In this document: piece by piece, positions 25,301-33,560 of the stretch
Layout: each line of letters opens with the position of its first letter
Position numbering within the stretch: the first letter of the stretch is position 1
Assembly (NCBI GenBank): GCA_041641375.1
Contig: JBEPYM010000004.1
Location: 1-64,000, forward strand
Direction of reading: 5' to 3'
DNA from: Paenibacillus_AK sp041641375
GTDB taxonomy: Bacteria; Bacillota; Bacilli; Paenibacillales; YIM-B00363
DNA length: 64,000 nucleotides
Translations under genes and position numbers: made by a program
The notes under the pieces: model-generated
What the model was told of the DNA's origin: nothing
Database searches by the model: none
Seen by the model: the letters and a program-made list of their open reading frames with translations, nothing else

Positions 25301-26611
25301 ATGGAAGCCATACATCTCAATACGATATGGGTCGTCATTGCAGCGGCGATGGTGCTTTTTATGGAAGGCGGCTTCAGCTTGCTGGAGGCGGGCCTTGTCC
25401 GAACGAAGAATGCAGTTAACGTTACGATGAAGATTTTCGTGGATTTGACGATCGGCGCACTTGCGTTCTGGGCGATTGGCTTCGCACTGATGTTCGGTCA
25501 AGGTGCTGGAGGGCTGATCGGCACATCCTTATTCTTTGCGCCGCAATCCATCGAGCTCGGCATGGAGCTGCCGCCTGCGGCCTATGTGCTGTTTCAGCTC
25601 GGATTCGCGATCGCCTGTGTATCGATTGTATCAGGCGCGGTGGCCGAACGGATGAACTTTAAGGCGTATGTCATTGCAGCCGCTCTGATTACGATGCTGT
25701 TGTATCCAATCTCCGGGCACTGGGTATGGAACGCGGACGGCTGGCTGGCACAGATGGGGATGAAGGACTTCGCCGGGTCGGCGGTCATCCATGCTTTGGG
25801 CGGCTCGGCAGCACTCGCAATGGCATGGATGCTGGGCGCGAGACGCGGACGCTATACGGATGGCAGCGTGAACGTATTCGCACCGAGCAACATCCCTCTC
25901 GCATCGGCGGGTGTCTTCGTGCTCTGGTTCGGCTGGTTCGGGTTCAATGCGGGCAGCACGCTGAACGCTGCAGACACCTCCCTATCGGCAATTGCGCTGA
26001 ACACGATGCTGGGCGCTGCTGCAGGCGGCGCATCGGCGATGCTCTTTACCATGTTTAAATACGGGAAAACAGACCCGAGCATGACGATGAACGGTGCGTT
26101 GTCAGGGCTAGTTGGGGTGACGGCGGGCTGTGCGTTTATCTCGCAAGGTAGTGCGATTGTGATTGGTATCATAGCCGGTCTTATCGTGATCGGCGCTACA
26201 TTGCTGGTGGATCGCATGAAGGTGGACGATCCGGTGGGTGCGGTGGCGGTGCACGGCTTCAATGGAATTTTTGGCACGATTGCGGTGGGGCTGTTCGACA
26301 AGGAGGCAGGACTGTTTACGACGGGCCAAGCTGGACTCTTGGGCGTTCAAACGCTTGGCGTTGTTGCGGTGTGCGCGTGGGGCTTTGTCGGCGGTTTGGC
26401 GATCGCCTATGTATGTAAAGTCACCGTGGGACTCCGCGCCTCCCAGGCGGAAGAGGAGGAGGGTCTCGATATGGCTTACCACGGCATTCCGGCCTATAAC
26501 GAGCTGGACCGCTTCTCTGAAGTCAATAAGGCGCTGTACGATTTCGAGCTCACTACCGGTGTGACGATTAAAGACCCGGGTGTGCTCCCGAGTGCAAATA
26601 AAGCGGGATAA
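25301..26611 (+). CDS. amt: Ammonium transporter
   Basis: This 436-residue Amt/MEP/Rh channel has about eleven membrane segments. Family signatures are FMEGGFSLLEAGLVRTKNA, FAGSAVIHALGG (first pore His), GWFGFNAGSTL and VHGFNGIFGTIAVGLF (second pore His). The C-terminal cytoplasmic tail (EEEEGLDMAYHGIPAY) is the conserved segment that contacts PII. It is transcribed with the PII gene and closed by the terminator at 26630. Confidence 0.95.
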   Translation: MEAIHLNTIWVVIAAAMVLFMEGGFSLLEAGLVRTKNAVNVTMKIFVDLTIGALAFWAIGFALMFGQGAGGLIGTSLFFAPQSIELGMELPPAAYVLFQLGFAIACVSIVSGAVAERMNFKAYVIAAALITMLLYPISGHWVWNADGWLAQMGMKDFAGSAVIHALGGSAALAMAWMLGARRGRYTDGSVNVFAPSNIPLASAGVFVLWFGWFGFNAGSTLNAADTSLSAIALNTMLGAAAGGASAMLFTMFKYGKTDPSMTMNGALSGLVGVTAGCAFISQGSAIVIGIIAGLIVIGATLLVDRMKVDDPVGAVAVHGFNGIFGTIAVGLFDKEAGLFTTGQAGLLGVQTLGVVAVCAWGFVGGLAIAYVCKVTVGLRASQAEEEEGLDMAYHGIPAYNELDRFSEVNKALYDFELTTGVTIKDPGVLPSANKAG

Positions 26612-26629
26612 CCGGAATGATCGAAGAGG

Positions 26630-26667
26630 GGCGCTTCATGCGATGAATATCGCGTGAAGCGTCTTTT
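26630..26667 (+). terminator. Intrinsic terminator after amt
   Basis: A 15-base-pair stem (26630-26644 with 26649-26663, two G-U pairs) and a GAAT loop are followed by TTTTG. Confidence 0.85.
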
Positions 26668-26842
26668 GCAATTGTCAACCTGCAATTCTGTGAAGTTTTT
26701 CACCTTCTCGGCGAGTCCTCCTTATGTTTATGACTGAGTCACCGGCGAAATTGAGAACAGAGCAACTCTTCCTGCGGCTGCCTATCACCGAAAATGTGTT
26801 CAGGGCGAATTCATGACCCATATTTTTCGGAGGTGCGTGGAA

Positions 26843-29800
26843 GTGAAGCATGTATACAACAGCTGGCTGAGCCAGCTGCGGAGGACGGCTGTGTCGCTCG
26901 TCGCAACGGCAGTGCTCGTGACGAGCACTGTGTTTCCGCAAGATGCGTTACCAGTTGTTAACGCTGCAGGCGAGGATGTAATCGTATATGACGATCGCTT
27001 GCAGCCGGGGTTTGCCAATTACAGCTGGGCACAAGTGAACCTGGAAAGCAAGGCTGTGGTCCGTTCCGGTACCCAATCCATTGAGATGAATCCAAGCAAT
27101 GAGGGCGGCTTATATCTCTACAAGGAACGTGTGGCATCGGTGAAGGATCATCCGGTTCTGGAGTTCTGGGTGAACGGCGGAGCCCAAGGTGGCCAGAAGC
27201 TGCGGCTTGTTCTGATTGCGGGCGGTCAGCAGGTAGGAGAGAAGACGCTTGATGAGCTGCTGCCGGAAGGCCGTGTTACAAGCAGCTGGCAGAAGGTGCA
27301 GCTGGATATCGGCAAGCTGAATGTGCCGAACGGTCTGTATGATACGATCCTGCTTCAGGATACGTCGCGTGGAGGACAGCCGAGCATTTACTTTGACGAT
27401 ATTCGGCTGACACACGGCAGTCCGGCACAGACGCCGCCGCAGCGTACCATGAGCGGTCTTCAATTATCGGCGGGCAATGTGCAGCTCCAGGCAGGGGCGA
27501 CTACACAGCTCTATGCTTCAGCGATGTATTCGGATGGCACGACGGATGTAGTTCCGCAAGGTGTCGTCTGGGAATCGTCCAATCCGGGCATTGCGTCTGT
27601 CGACCGGGGAGTGGTGAGGGCGATCGCCGTCGGCGACACAGTCGTATCCGCGACTTACGGAGGCTTCCAGGCAGCGGCGAACGTCCGCGTAACGCCGACG
27701 AATCCAAACCCGAACCCGACTCCGGGAGGACCGGTACCAGCCATCGATGGGATTGCGGTTTACAACGAAGCGCTTCATGCCTCGTTCCAGAACTATAGCT
27801 GGGCGCAGCACGATCTATCGGCTGCACAGCCTGTATATACGGGTACGAAATCCATTCGGATGAATCCGTCCAATCAAGGCGCCTTGTATCTGTACAAAGG
27901 CGACGGCTGGGTCGACACGAAGGAGCACGACCGGCTGGAGCTGTGGGTGCACGGCGGTGATGCAGGTGGCCAGCAGCTGACAATCGGCTTCAATGCCGGC
28001 GGAGTTAGCGTGGCTACCGTGAATGCGGCCGATTACGCCGAAGGCGGACATCTCGCACCGAAGGTGTGGACGAAAATTTCGATCCAGCTGACGGCGCTGA
28101 ATATGACGAACAGCATCTTCGACGCGCTCGTGATCCGCGGAGCTGCAGAAGGGACACAGCCCGATGTGTGGATCGACGATATTCACCTTTTGAAGAAATA
28201 TGTAGCGCCGCCCGAGCTGTTGGAAACGGTTCTCTCGACGTACGAGATGCTGCTGCTCCCGGGTGACCATGCCCAACTGGACCTTACCGCCAACTACTCG
28301 AACGGAGAGTCGAAGGACGCTTCCGGTCTTGCGGTATGGACAGTGGAGCAGCCGAACGTGTTAACTGTATCGCCCACCGGCCATGTAACCGCGCTGGCGG
28401 AAGGCATCACACGAATAACGGCGACATACGGCGGCAAGAGCTCCTCGATGTACGTCCAAGTGACCAAGGTCGCCCCCGAAGCCGCCTATACGGACGGACT
28501 TGCTCCGGGCTACAGCAATTGGACGTGGGGGACCGCTCGATTTGACAGCACGGCCTACGCACATCAAGGCACGCAGTCCATCGCCTTCCATGCGACAGCC
28601 TATCAAGGCATCTGGCTGAACCGCAGCGCGGGCAAGCTGAATACGAAAGAGCATTACGGCCTGGAATTCTGGGTGCACGGCGGCAGCTCGAGCAGGCAGT
28701 CCTTGAACGTGGTGCTCCAGGACGGTCAGAGCGTTGTCGGCTCCGTACTCCTGAACAGCCTGCTGCCGGATGGCATTCAACCGGGTGTGTGGAATTATGT
28801 TCGGGTAAAAATGGCTGATCTCGGCGTCTCCAGTCCGACCTTCGACGGTATCGTTATTCAGGCATGGGGCGAGCAGGACCAAGGATACGTATATCTCGAC
28901 GATTTTGCCTTCCTGCGAAATATGAATGTGACACGCCTTCCCGATCCGGAGCTTCCGAAGATTCAGGTGACGGTGAACCCGAACGCGCCGCGAAGGACGA
29001 TGAGCAAGGATATTTTTGGCGTAAATTTCGAGGAGATGCCGCATCAGAACACGACCCAGATGAAATTCCCTGTCGTTCGCTGGGGGGGCAACCAGATGTC
29101 ACGTTATAACTGGGAGCTGGATGTAACGAATCGAGCAGGTGACTGGTATTTCCTCAACCTGCCGAACGGAACCGTCGATCCTTCCCAGCTGCCGAACGGC
29201 TCGCTTTCCGACCGATTCCTGACCAAGCAGCAGCAGGACGGCTCCAAAGTGCTGATGCAGATTCCGACGATTGGCTGGACGCCGAAAAGCCGCGATGTGA
29301 CGTGGAGCTTCTCCATCGATAAGTATGGAGCGCAGCGGGGCAACGAATGCGATTGGGGTGAGGCATGGTGCCGCCGGGATGCGGGCAACGGCCACCGCCC
29401 GGATGGCAGTTACGTGACGGGCAACGATCCGACCGATACGTCAAGGCGTTACGGTGTCGATTTTATGGCGCGCTGGATCGATCATATGAAATCGCGGTTT
29501 GGCAATTTCGTACGCCACTATGCACTGGATAACGAGCCTGCACTGTGGGGTCACACGCATTTTGATGTACATCCCGAGATGACGACGTACGACGAAATTT
29601 GGAAATATACCGAAGAGTATGGTTCCATGATCAAGCAAAAGGACCCGCAGGCAGTCGTGTATGGACCGGTTGCGTGGGGCTGGTGCGAATATTTCTACTC
29701 GGCGAAGGACGGTTGCTTCCCGGGTGAGGATATGCGAACGCATGACAATAAGCCATTCCTGGAATGGTATTTGAGCAAGGTGCGAGAGCATGAGCAGCGC

Positions 29801-30496
29801 ACCGGCGTGAAGCTGGTCGACGTGCTTGACATTCACTACTATCCGGCGGAGAGTGGGATTCCGTTCACTAGCGATGAATCGGCTGCGACGACGAAGCGCC
29901 GGTTGAATGCCTTGAAATCGTTGTATGATCCGACGTTCCAGGATCCGAGCTCATGGATTCAGGAGCCGGTTCGCTTGCTTCCGCGCATGCGCGAGCTGAT
30001 TGAGCAGAACGCGCCGGGAACAAAGCTGGCGATCACCGAATACAACTTCGGTGACGGCGCCGGTATCGGCAGCGGGCTTGCTCAGGCTGAAGCGTTGGCA
30101 ATCTTCGCGCGCGAGGGTGTCGATCTTGCAACGCGCTGGGGCGGATTGCATGCCAATACGCCGCTTGAGGATGCGTTCAAGCTGTACCTGAACTATGACG
30201 GCCAGGGCGGCAGCATCGAAGGTCAGGTTGTTCAGACGTCTAGCTCGAATGCGGATTTGGTCGGGTCTTATACGATCGAAGCGGCGAACGGCAAAACCTA
30301 TGTGCTTCTGTTCAACAAGGACACAGCGGCACGGACGGCCGACGTCTCGCTGTCCCGGAACGTTGCCGGAACCGCAAAGACGTATATGTTCGATGCCGGC
30401 ACGAGGCTGCAGCGCTCCACCGATACGGCGGTGAATGGCGGCGAGATGTCGGTCAGACTCCCGGCACGTTCGGCAACCCTTGTCGTGATCGAATAA
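26843..30496 (+). CDS. Secreted modular GH44 endoglucanase/xyloglucanase
   Basis: This 1217-residue secreted enzyme has a signal peptide (about 1-40). It carries three homologous beta-sandwich carbohydrate-binding-like domains (about 45-190, 305-450 and 545-690; each begins Y-(D/T)-x-L-x-x-(G/S)-(F/Y)-x-N-(Y/W) and contains S-I near a conserved LYLYK or WLNRS). They are separated by two BIG2-type Ig domains (about 195-285, 460-540) and an NPNPNPTP linker. The GH44 catalytic domain fills about 700-1217, with acid/base Glu in LDNEPALW near 897 and nucleophile Glu in ITEYNFG near 1066. GH44 enzymes hydrolyse cellulose, xyloglucan and related beta-1,4 glucans. GTG 26843 is chosen for the GGAGG nine bases upstream. 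Confidence 0.9.
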   Translation: MKHVYNSWLSQLRRTAVSLVATAVLVTSTVFPQDALPVVNAAGEDVIVYDDRLQPGFANYSWAQVNLESKAVVRSGTQSIEMNPSNEGGLYLYKERVASVKDHPVLEFWVNGGAQGGQKLRLVLIAGGQQVGEKTLDELLPEGRVTSSWQKVQLDIGKLNVPNGLYDTILLQDTSRGGQPSIYFDDIRLTHGSPAQTPPQRTMSGLQLSAGNVQLQAGATTQLYASAMYSDGTTDVVPQGVVWESSNPGIASVDRGVVRAIAVGDTVVSATYGGFQAAANVRVTPTNPNPNPTPGGPVPAIDGIAVYNEALHASFQNYSWAQHDLSAAQPVYTGTKSIRMNPSNQGALYLYKGDGWVDTKEHDRLELWVHGGDAGGQQLTIGFNAGGVSVATVNAADYAEGGHLAPKVWTKISIQLTALNMTNSIFDALVIRGAAEGTQPDVWIDDIHLLKKYVAPPELLETVLSTYEMLLLPGDHAQLDLTANYSNGESKDASGLAVWTVEQPNVLTVSPTGHVTALAEGITRITATYGGKSSSMYVQVTKVAPEAAYTDGLAPGYSNWTWGTARFDSTAYAHQGTQSIAFHATAYQGIWLNRSAGKLNTKEHYGLEFWVHGGSSSRQSLNVVLQDGQSVVGSVLLNSLLPDGIQPGVWNYVRVKMADLGVSSPTFDGIVIQAWGEQDQGYVYLDDFAFLRNMNVTRLPDPELPKIQVTVNPNAPRRTMSKDIFGVNFEEMPHQNTTQMKFPVVRWGGNQMSRYNWELDVTNRAGDWYFLNLPNGTVDPSQLPNGSLSDRFLTKQQQDGSKVLMQIPTIGWTPKSRDVTWSFSIDKYGAQRGNECDWGEAWCRRDAGNGHRPDGSYVTGNDPTDTSRRYGVDFMARWIDHMKSRFGNFVRHYALDNEPALWGHTHFDVHPEMTTYDEIWKYTEEYGSMIKQKDPQAVVYGPVAWGWCEYFYSAKDGCFPGEDMRTHDNKPFLEWYLSKVREHEQRTGVKLVDVLDIHYYPAESGIPFTSDESAATTKRRLNALKSLYDPTFQDPSSWIQEPVRLLPRMRELIEQNAPGTKLAITEYNFGDGAGIGSGLAQAEALAIFAREGVDLATRWGGLHANTPLEDAFKLYLNYDGQGGSIEGQVVQTSSSNADLVGSYTIEAANGKTYVLLFNKDTAARTADVSLSRNVAGTAKTYMFDAGTRLQRSTDTAVNGGEMSVRLPARSATLVVIE

Positions 30497-30603
30497 GGTT
30501 TACCGAGTATGACCCCACGTTAGAGGAATAAAAAGGCTGCTCCCTTCTCATACTGTTACGGGCGATAAGCCCGATGAACGCAGTCTGAGGAGGAAGCAAG
30601 CCG

Positions 30604-30876
30604 ATGAATAACGATACGAGTCTGCAGGATCCGAACATCACCTCGCAGGCGCAAAATTCCGCGGACAAGGCGGAGCGGGCCGTCATCCAGGCGCAATCCC
30701 ACCCGAGCGCAGAGACGATCTCGAATGCATGGAATTCGATTGAGACGGCGGAGCATGCGTTGAACCAGGCGATGCAGTCCGATACGGACGGTCATAGGCA
30801 GCCGCTGCACGAGGTTCGCAGCCAGCTGGAGCAGCATCGCCGCGATCTGTCCGAGGTTGAATCGAAGCAAAGATAA
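30604..30876 (+). CDS. Small hydrophilic helical protein, unknown function
   Basis: The 90-residue protein is rich in Gln, Asn, Ser and Glu and has no Cys or membrane segment. The heptad-like pattern (AERAVIQAQSHPSAETISNA, then IETAEHALNQAM) suggests a two-helix coiled bundle. The ATG has GAGGAGGAAG upstream and a strong terminator follows, so it is probably a real monocistronic gene. Small Gln-rich proteins of this kind are often sporulation-linked in Bacillota; nothing in the sequence proves that here. Confidence 0.65.
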   Translation: MNNDTSLQDPNITSQAQNSADKAERAVIQAQSHPSAETISNAWNSIETAEHALNQAMQSDTDGHRQPLHEVRSQLEQHRRDLSEVESKQR

Positions 30877-30893
30877 TGAAGCATGGCGGAAGG

Positions 30894-30938
30894 CACCCGC
30901 CCGCTGTCGGTATATAACCGATGGCGGGCGGGTGTTTC
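30894..30938 (+). terminator. Intrinsic terminator after the small helical protein gene
   Basis: CACCCGCCCGC pairs exactly with GCGGGCGGGTG, with an inner CGGT/ACCG stem and TTTCTG after it. Confidence 0.8.
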
Positions 30939-30991
30939 TGTAGGGTACAATAGAAGGAAACGGATTCAGAAAAAGGAGGACAGTCGTTCGC

Positions 30992-31693
30992 ATGATTACG
31001 GTATATCGCGCCGGCAACAGGTACAGCAAGGATCTGGGCTGGCTGAAGACGAATTTGAGCTTCTCCTTCGGAGACTATTACGACCCGGAGAACACCCGGT
31101 TCGGTCCGATGCGGGTATGCAACGACGATACGATCGGACCCGGCCGTGGCTTCGGCGCACACCCCCACAGCGATATGGAAATTGTGTCGATCGTTCTAAG
31201 CGGGCAGCTTCGCCATGAAGACAGCCTCGGCAATCAGGCGATCACCGGTTATGGCGAAGTGCAGCGGATGAGTGCGGGGCACGGCGTTCTTCATACGGAA
31301 TCGAACCCGTCGGAGGTGGAGCCGGTCAGATTGCTGCAGCTTTGGTTTATGCCCAGGGAGCGTGGACTGCCGCCAAGCTACGAAACGAGCCGCTTCCAGC
31401 CGGAAGAGATGCGCAATGCACTGCTGCCGGTTGTGACTCCGGAGGGTGGGCCGCATGCCGCTTCCATCAGTCAGGATCTGATTATTTATTTGTCGCAGAC
31501 GGAAGCGGGCACCGCAGTGGACTTCCTTCAATCGGCAGACCGGCGTACATTCCTTTATCTAATTGAAGGAACACTTGGCGTCAACGGCGCCGAAACGCTG
31601 CATGCCGGGGATTCAGCGCGGTTTGAGGGAATGCGGGACTTGAGGCTCAGAGCGACGGACGATACATGTTATATGCTGATTGATTTGCCATAG
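30992..31693 (+). CDS. Pirin-family bicupin protein
   Basis: The 233-residue protein has the pirin signatures GPGRGFGAHPHSDMEIVSIVLSG-type N-terminal cupin with metal ligands (His58, His60 area), the downstream GVLHTESNP with a third His and Glu, and a shorter C-terminal cupin (TFLYLIEGTLGVNG). Some bacterial pirins have quercetinase activity and others act as regulators; which applies here is unknown. AAAGGAGGA lies 15 bases before the ATG. It is followed by two closely packed genes in the same direction. Confidence 0.88.
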   Translation: MITVYRAGNRYSKDLGWLKTNLSFSFGDYYDPENTRFGPMRVCNDDTIGPGRGFGAHPHSDMEIVSIVLSGQLRHEDSLGNQAITGYGEVQRMSAGHGVLHTESNPSEVEPVRLLQLWFMPRERGLPPSYETSRFQPEEMRNALLPVVTPEGGPHAASISQDLIIYLSQTEAGTAVDFLQSADRRTFLYLIEGTLGVNGAETLHAGDSARFEGMRDLRLRATDDTCYMLIDLP

Positions 31694-31704
31694 GAGGTGC
31701 CGGG

Positions 31705-32040
31705 ATGGTGCATAGGCTTTTGGTCAAGCATGCGGTTGGAGGCAGAGTGTTCCTGGATACGAACCGGGATAAGGGCGTTTCGTATGCACTGGATAAAATG
31801 GCGGGGGGCGGCTGGCTCTTCCAGATCAGCGGCGTATCGTCAGCCGGTACGATCGACGCACTGCTGGAGGTTCGCGAGGAGCTCAATGTATTTGTGTTCC
31901 AGGAGACGAATGGTAAAGCGGTGCAAAAGTCGTGGTTCTATGTAATGCCGGATGGAGTCGGGCTCGATGTTGAAATGGATGTGTTGGCGATTGCAGCGAA
32001 ATCGCGAATTGACTACGATCCGGACATTATGATGGGGTAG
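31705..32040 (+). CDS. Hypothetical protein in the pirin-DUF72 operon
   Basis: This is a 111-residue soluble protein with no recognised domain. It follows pirin by 11 bases with a TAGGAGGTG site and precedes the DUF72 gene by six bases, so it is almost certainly translated. The segments FLDTNRDKGVSYALDKM and FVFQETNGKAVQKSWFYVMP suggest an alpha/beta fold with two beta hairpins. No function is proposed. Confidence 0.65.
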   Translation: MVHRLLVKHAVGGRVFLDTNRDKGVSYALDKMAGGGWLFQISGVSSAGTIDALLEVREELNVFVFQETNGKAVQKSWFYVMPDGVGLDVEMDVLAIAAKSRIDYDPDIMMG

Positions 32041-32046
32041 AAGGCG

Positions 32047-32916
32047 ATGATAGAGATCGGACTGGCGGGCTGGGGAGATCACGACAAGCTTTACGCAGGC
32101 AAGGAGATGCGGGGGCGGCACAAGCTCGCCATGTATGCGGAGCGTTTTCCGACGGTGGAGGTTGATGCGTCCTACTACGCGATTCAGCCCAGCAAAAACT
32201 ACGAAACCTGGTCGGAGGTAACGCCGCCTGCCTTCTCTTTCGTCGTGAAGGCGTTCCAGGGCATGACCGGGCATGTTCGGGGAGGTCCTCTGCCTCCCTC
32301 GGCGGAAGCGGCAATGTTCCGCGAGTTCCGGGAGTCGATCGAACCGCTTGTGCAGGCGGATAAGCTCGCGATGGTGCTGTTTCAATATCCTCCGTGGTTC
32401 GACTGCACCAGGGAGCATGTGGCCGTGCTGCGGCGGGCGAAGGAGCTGATGGAAGGTGTGCCAGTGGCGCTTGAGTTCCGCAATCGTTCCTGGTTCGAGG
32501 ACGGAATGGAGGAGCGAACGCTAGCCTTCATGGAGCGGGAGGGCTGGATTCACAGCATCTGCGACGAACCGCAGGCCGGACGCGGCTCCGTGCCGATTGT
32601 AGCGAAGCCGACCCGCAGCGACCTGACGCTCGTTCGCTTCCACGGACGCAACGCGGCGGGCTGGCATAGCAGCGGTGAAGCGAACTGGCGCGATGTGCGG
32701 TATTTGTACCGCTACAGCGAGGCGGAGCTGACTGAATGGGTGGGTCGTCTGCGTGCGCTTGAGGCGGAATGTGAGCGGATATTGGTTGTGCTCAACAACA
32801 ATTCCGGCGGCGATGCGGCGGATAATGCGGGACGATTAGCAGAGCTGCTGGGATTGTCTTATGGGGTCAAGGCGGGGGAGGGGCAAGAGGGACCGGAGCA
32901 GCTGGAGCTGTTCTAG
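32047..32916 (+). CDS. DUF72 family TIM-barrel protein (YunF-like)
   Basis: The 289-residue protein begins IEIGLAGWGDHDKLY and contains ERFPTVEVDASYYAIQP, FSFVVKAFQGMTGH, LAMVLFQYPPWF, VPVALEFRNRSWF and VVLNNNSGGDAADNA, the ordered motifs of DUF72. The family is found in all domains; its biochemical function remains undefined, with suggestions of a metal-dependent hydrolase. It ends the pirin operon. Confidence 0.88.
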   Translation: MIEIGLAGWGDHDKLYAGKEMRGRHKLAMYAERFPTVEVDASYYAIQPSKNYETWSEVTPPAFSFVVKAFQGMTGHVRGGPLPPSAEAAMFREFRESIEPLVQADKLAMVLFQYPPWFDCTREHVAVLRRAKELMEGVPVALEFRNRSWFEDGMEERTLAFMEREGWIHSICDEPQAGRGSVPIVAKPTRSDLTLVRFHGRNAAGWHSSGEANWRDVRYLYRYSEAELTEWVGRLRALEAECERILVVLNNNSGGDAADNAGRLAELLGLSYGVKAGEGQEGPEQLELF

Positions 32917-32959
32917 GGACAGCTTCCCCCGTCGCGGTCCTGCCTTCCTGTAAACCTAA

Positions 32960-33130
32960 TTATTTTACACCGGCATTCTTGTTCTTCTTGTCGTTGATCG
33001 GCACATTGTTCTGCGAGGTAACCGAATCGGCGCGCTCCGCCGTATCGTTCACGAACGCCATGTCCTGATTCTCCGCATTCATGTTTGCGGTACCGGTATA
33101 GTTCCCTCGATGCGTCCGGTTTTCTGTCAT
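32960..33130 (-). CDS. Small 56-residue hydrophilic protein
   Basis: The minus-strand frame reads MTENRTHRGNYTGTANMNAE to KKNKNAGVK. It is hydrophilic, rich in Asn, Thr and Asp and without Cys. The ATG at 33130 has GGGAG about 12 bases upstream, and the codon pattern is plainly coding-like and ends in a normal TAA. It matches the style of small Paenibacillus proteins of unknown function, possibly spore-related, but no family was recognised. It is divergent from the riboswitch-led pilus operon. Confidence 0.62.
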   Translation of the reverse strand: MTENRTHRGNYTGTANMNAENQDMAFVNDTAERADSVTSQNNVPINDKKNKNAGVK

Positions 33131-33230
33131 AACGAGCTTTCACTCCCTTCCTCCCATTTTCCTACCGACGCCCTTAAGGTTTCTCGTCCATTGTCAAATT
33201 ATGCGCACCTCACGCCTAAAGCCCTACGCA

Positions 33231-33254
33231 AAAATGTGAAATTCGACACATTTT
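33231..33254. promoter_or_regulatory. Palindromic operator candidate
   Basis: AAAATGTG and its exact complement CACATTTT flank an eight-base spacer. The core TGTGA-N6-ACACA resembles a CRP/FNR-family site. It overlaps a possible -35 TCGACA (33243) / -10 TGCAAT (33265) pair. Confidence 0.4.
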
Positions 33255-33361
33255 CTCGCCAATATGCAATTTTCGAAATTGAGCAGACAGACGGATACCG
33301 CATTTCGAATTCGTCAAGCTATGATTAGGCTACAAATCGGATACGCGATCCAAATCGCGCG

Positions 33362-33458
33362 ATCTCGATAAAGGCAAACTTGCTGAAAGGCAAGGACGCA
33401 AAGCTAGAGGGGCTACGTAAACGGAGAACGTTTGCTTGCCAGCCAGCTGCCGAAGGAT
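33362..33458 (+). ncRNA. Cyclic-di-GMP class I (GEMM-I) riboswitch
   Basis: The aptamer core AAAGGCAAAC, then stem CTTGC-TGAAAG-GCAAG carrying the GNRA-type GAAA loop, then GGACGCAAAGC, is the signature of GEMM-I. The second arm follows (GGCT...AAACG-GAGA-ACGTTT...AGCC) and the closing CAGCTGCCG tail. Outer helix P1 can form between ATCTCG (33362-33367) and CGAAGGAT (33451-33458). Downstream are a T6 run and a GC-rich hairpin before the DUF192-flp-tad operon. Class I aptamers bind c-di-GMP in the three-way junction. Whether binding switches this leader on or off cannot be told by eye. Confidence 0.9.
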
Positions 33459-33502
33459 AGGGCTTTTTTGGGCGTATATGCGGATCTTCATCAACATCGC
33501 AT

Positions 33503-33534
33503 AACCCCTCCTTTCGGGAAAAGGCGGGGTATTT
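33503..33534 (+). terminator. Leader hairpin before the Tad operon
   Basis: AACCCC-T-CCTTT pairs with AAAGG-C-GGGGT around a CGGG/A loop and is followed by ATTTGT. It is a possible expression platform of the riboswitch, either a weak terminator or a structure next to the ribosome-binding site at 33541-33550. Confidence 0.5.
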
Positions 33535-33560
33535 GTATGGGGAAAGGAGGGTTACCAAGT

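Larger units (their letters stand above)
33131..33560. other. Regulatory region of the Flp/Tad operon
   Basis: This 430-base gap holds, in order, a palindromic operator-like site (33231-33254), a weak -10 TATGAT (33320-33325), a leader hairpin CGCGAT-CCAA-ATCGCG (33344-33359), the c-di-GMP riboswitch (33362-33458), a T6 run (33464-33469) and a second hairpin (33503-33529) before the first gene. Confidence 0.7.

Noticed and set aside
26668..26842. Riboswitch before the GH44 gene
   Set aside because: I looked for GEMM, cobalamin, SAM, glycine and ydaO cores in this leader and saw none.
33432..33560. Upstream in-frame start for the DUF192 gene
   Set aside because: The extension would translate the riboswitch leader; a strong RBS sits just before TTG 33561.
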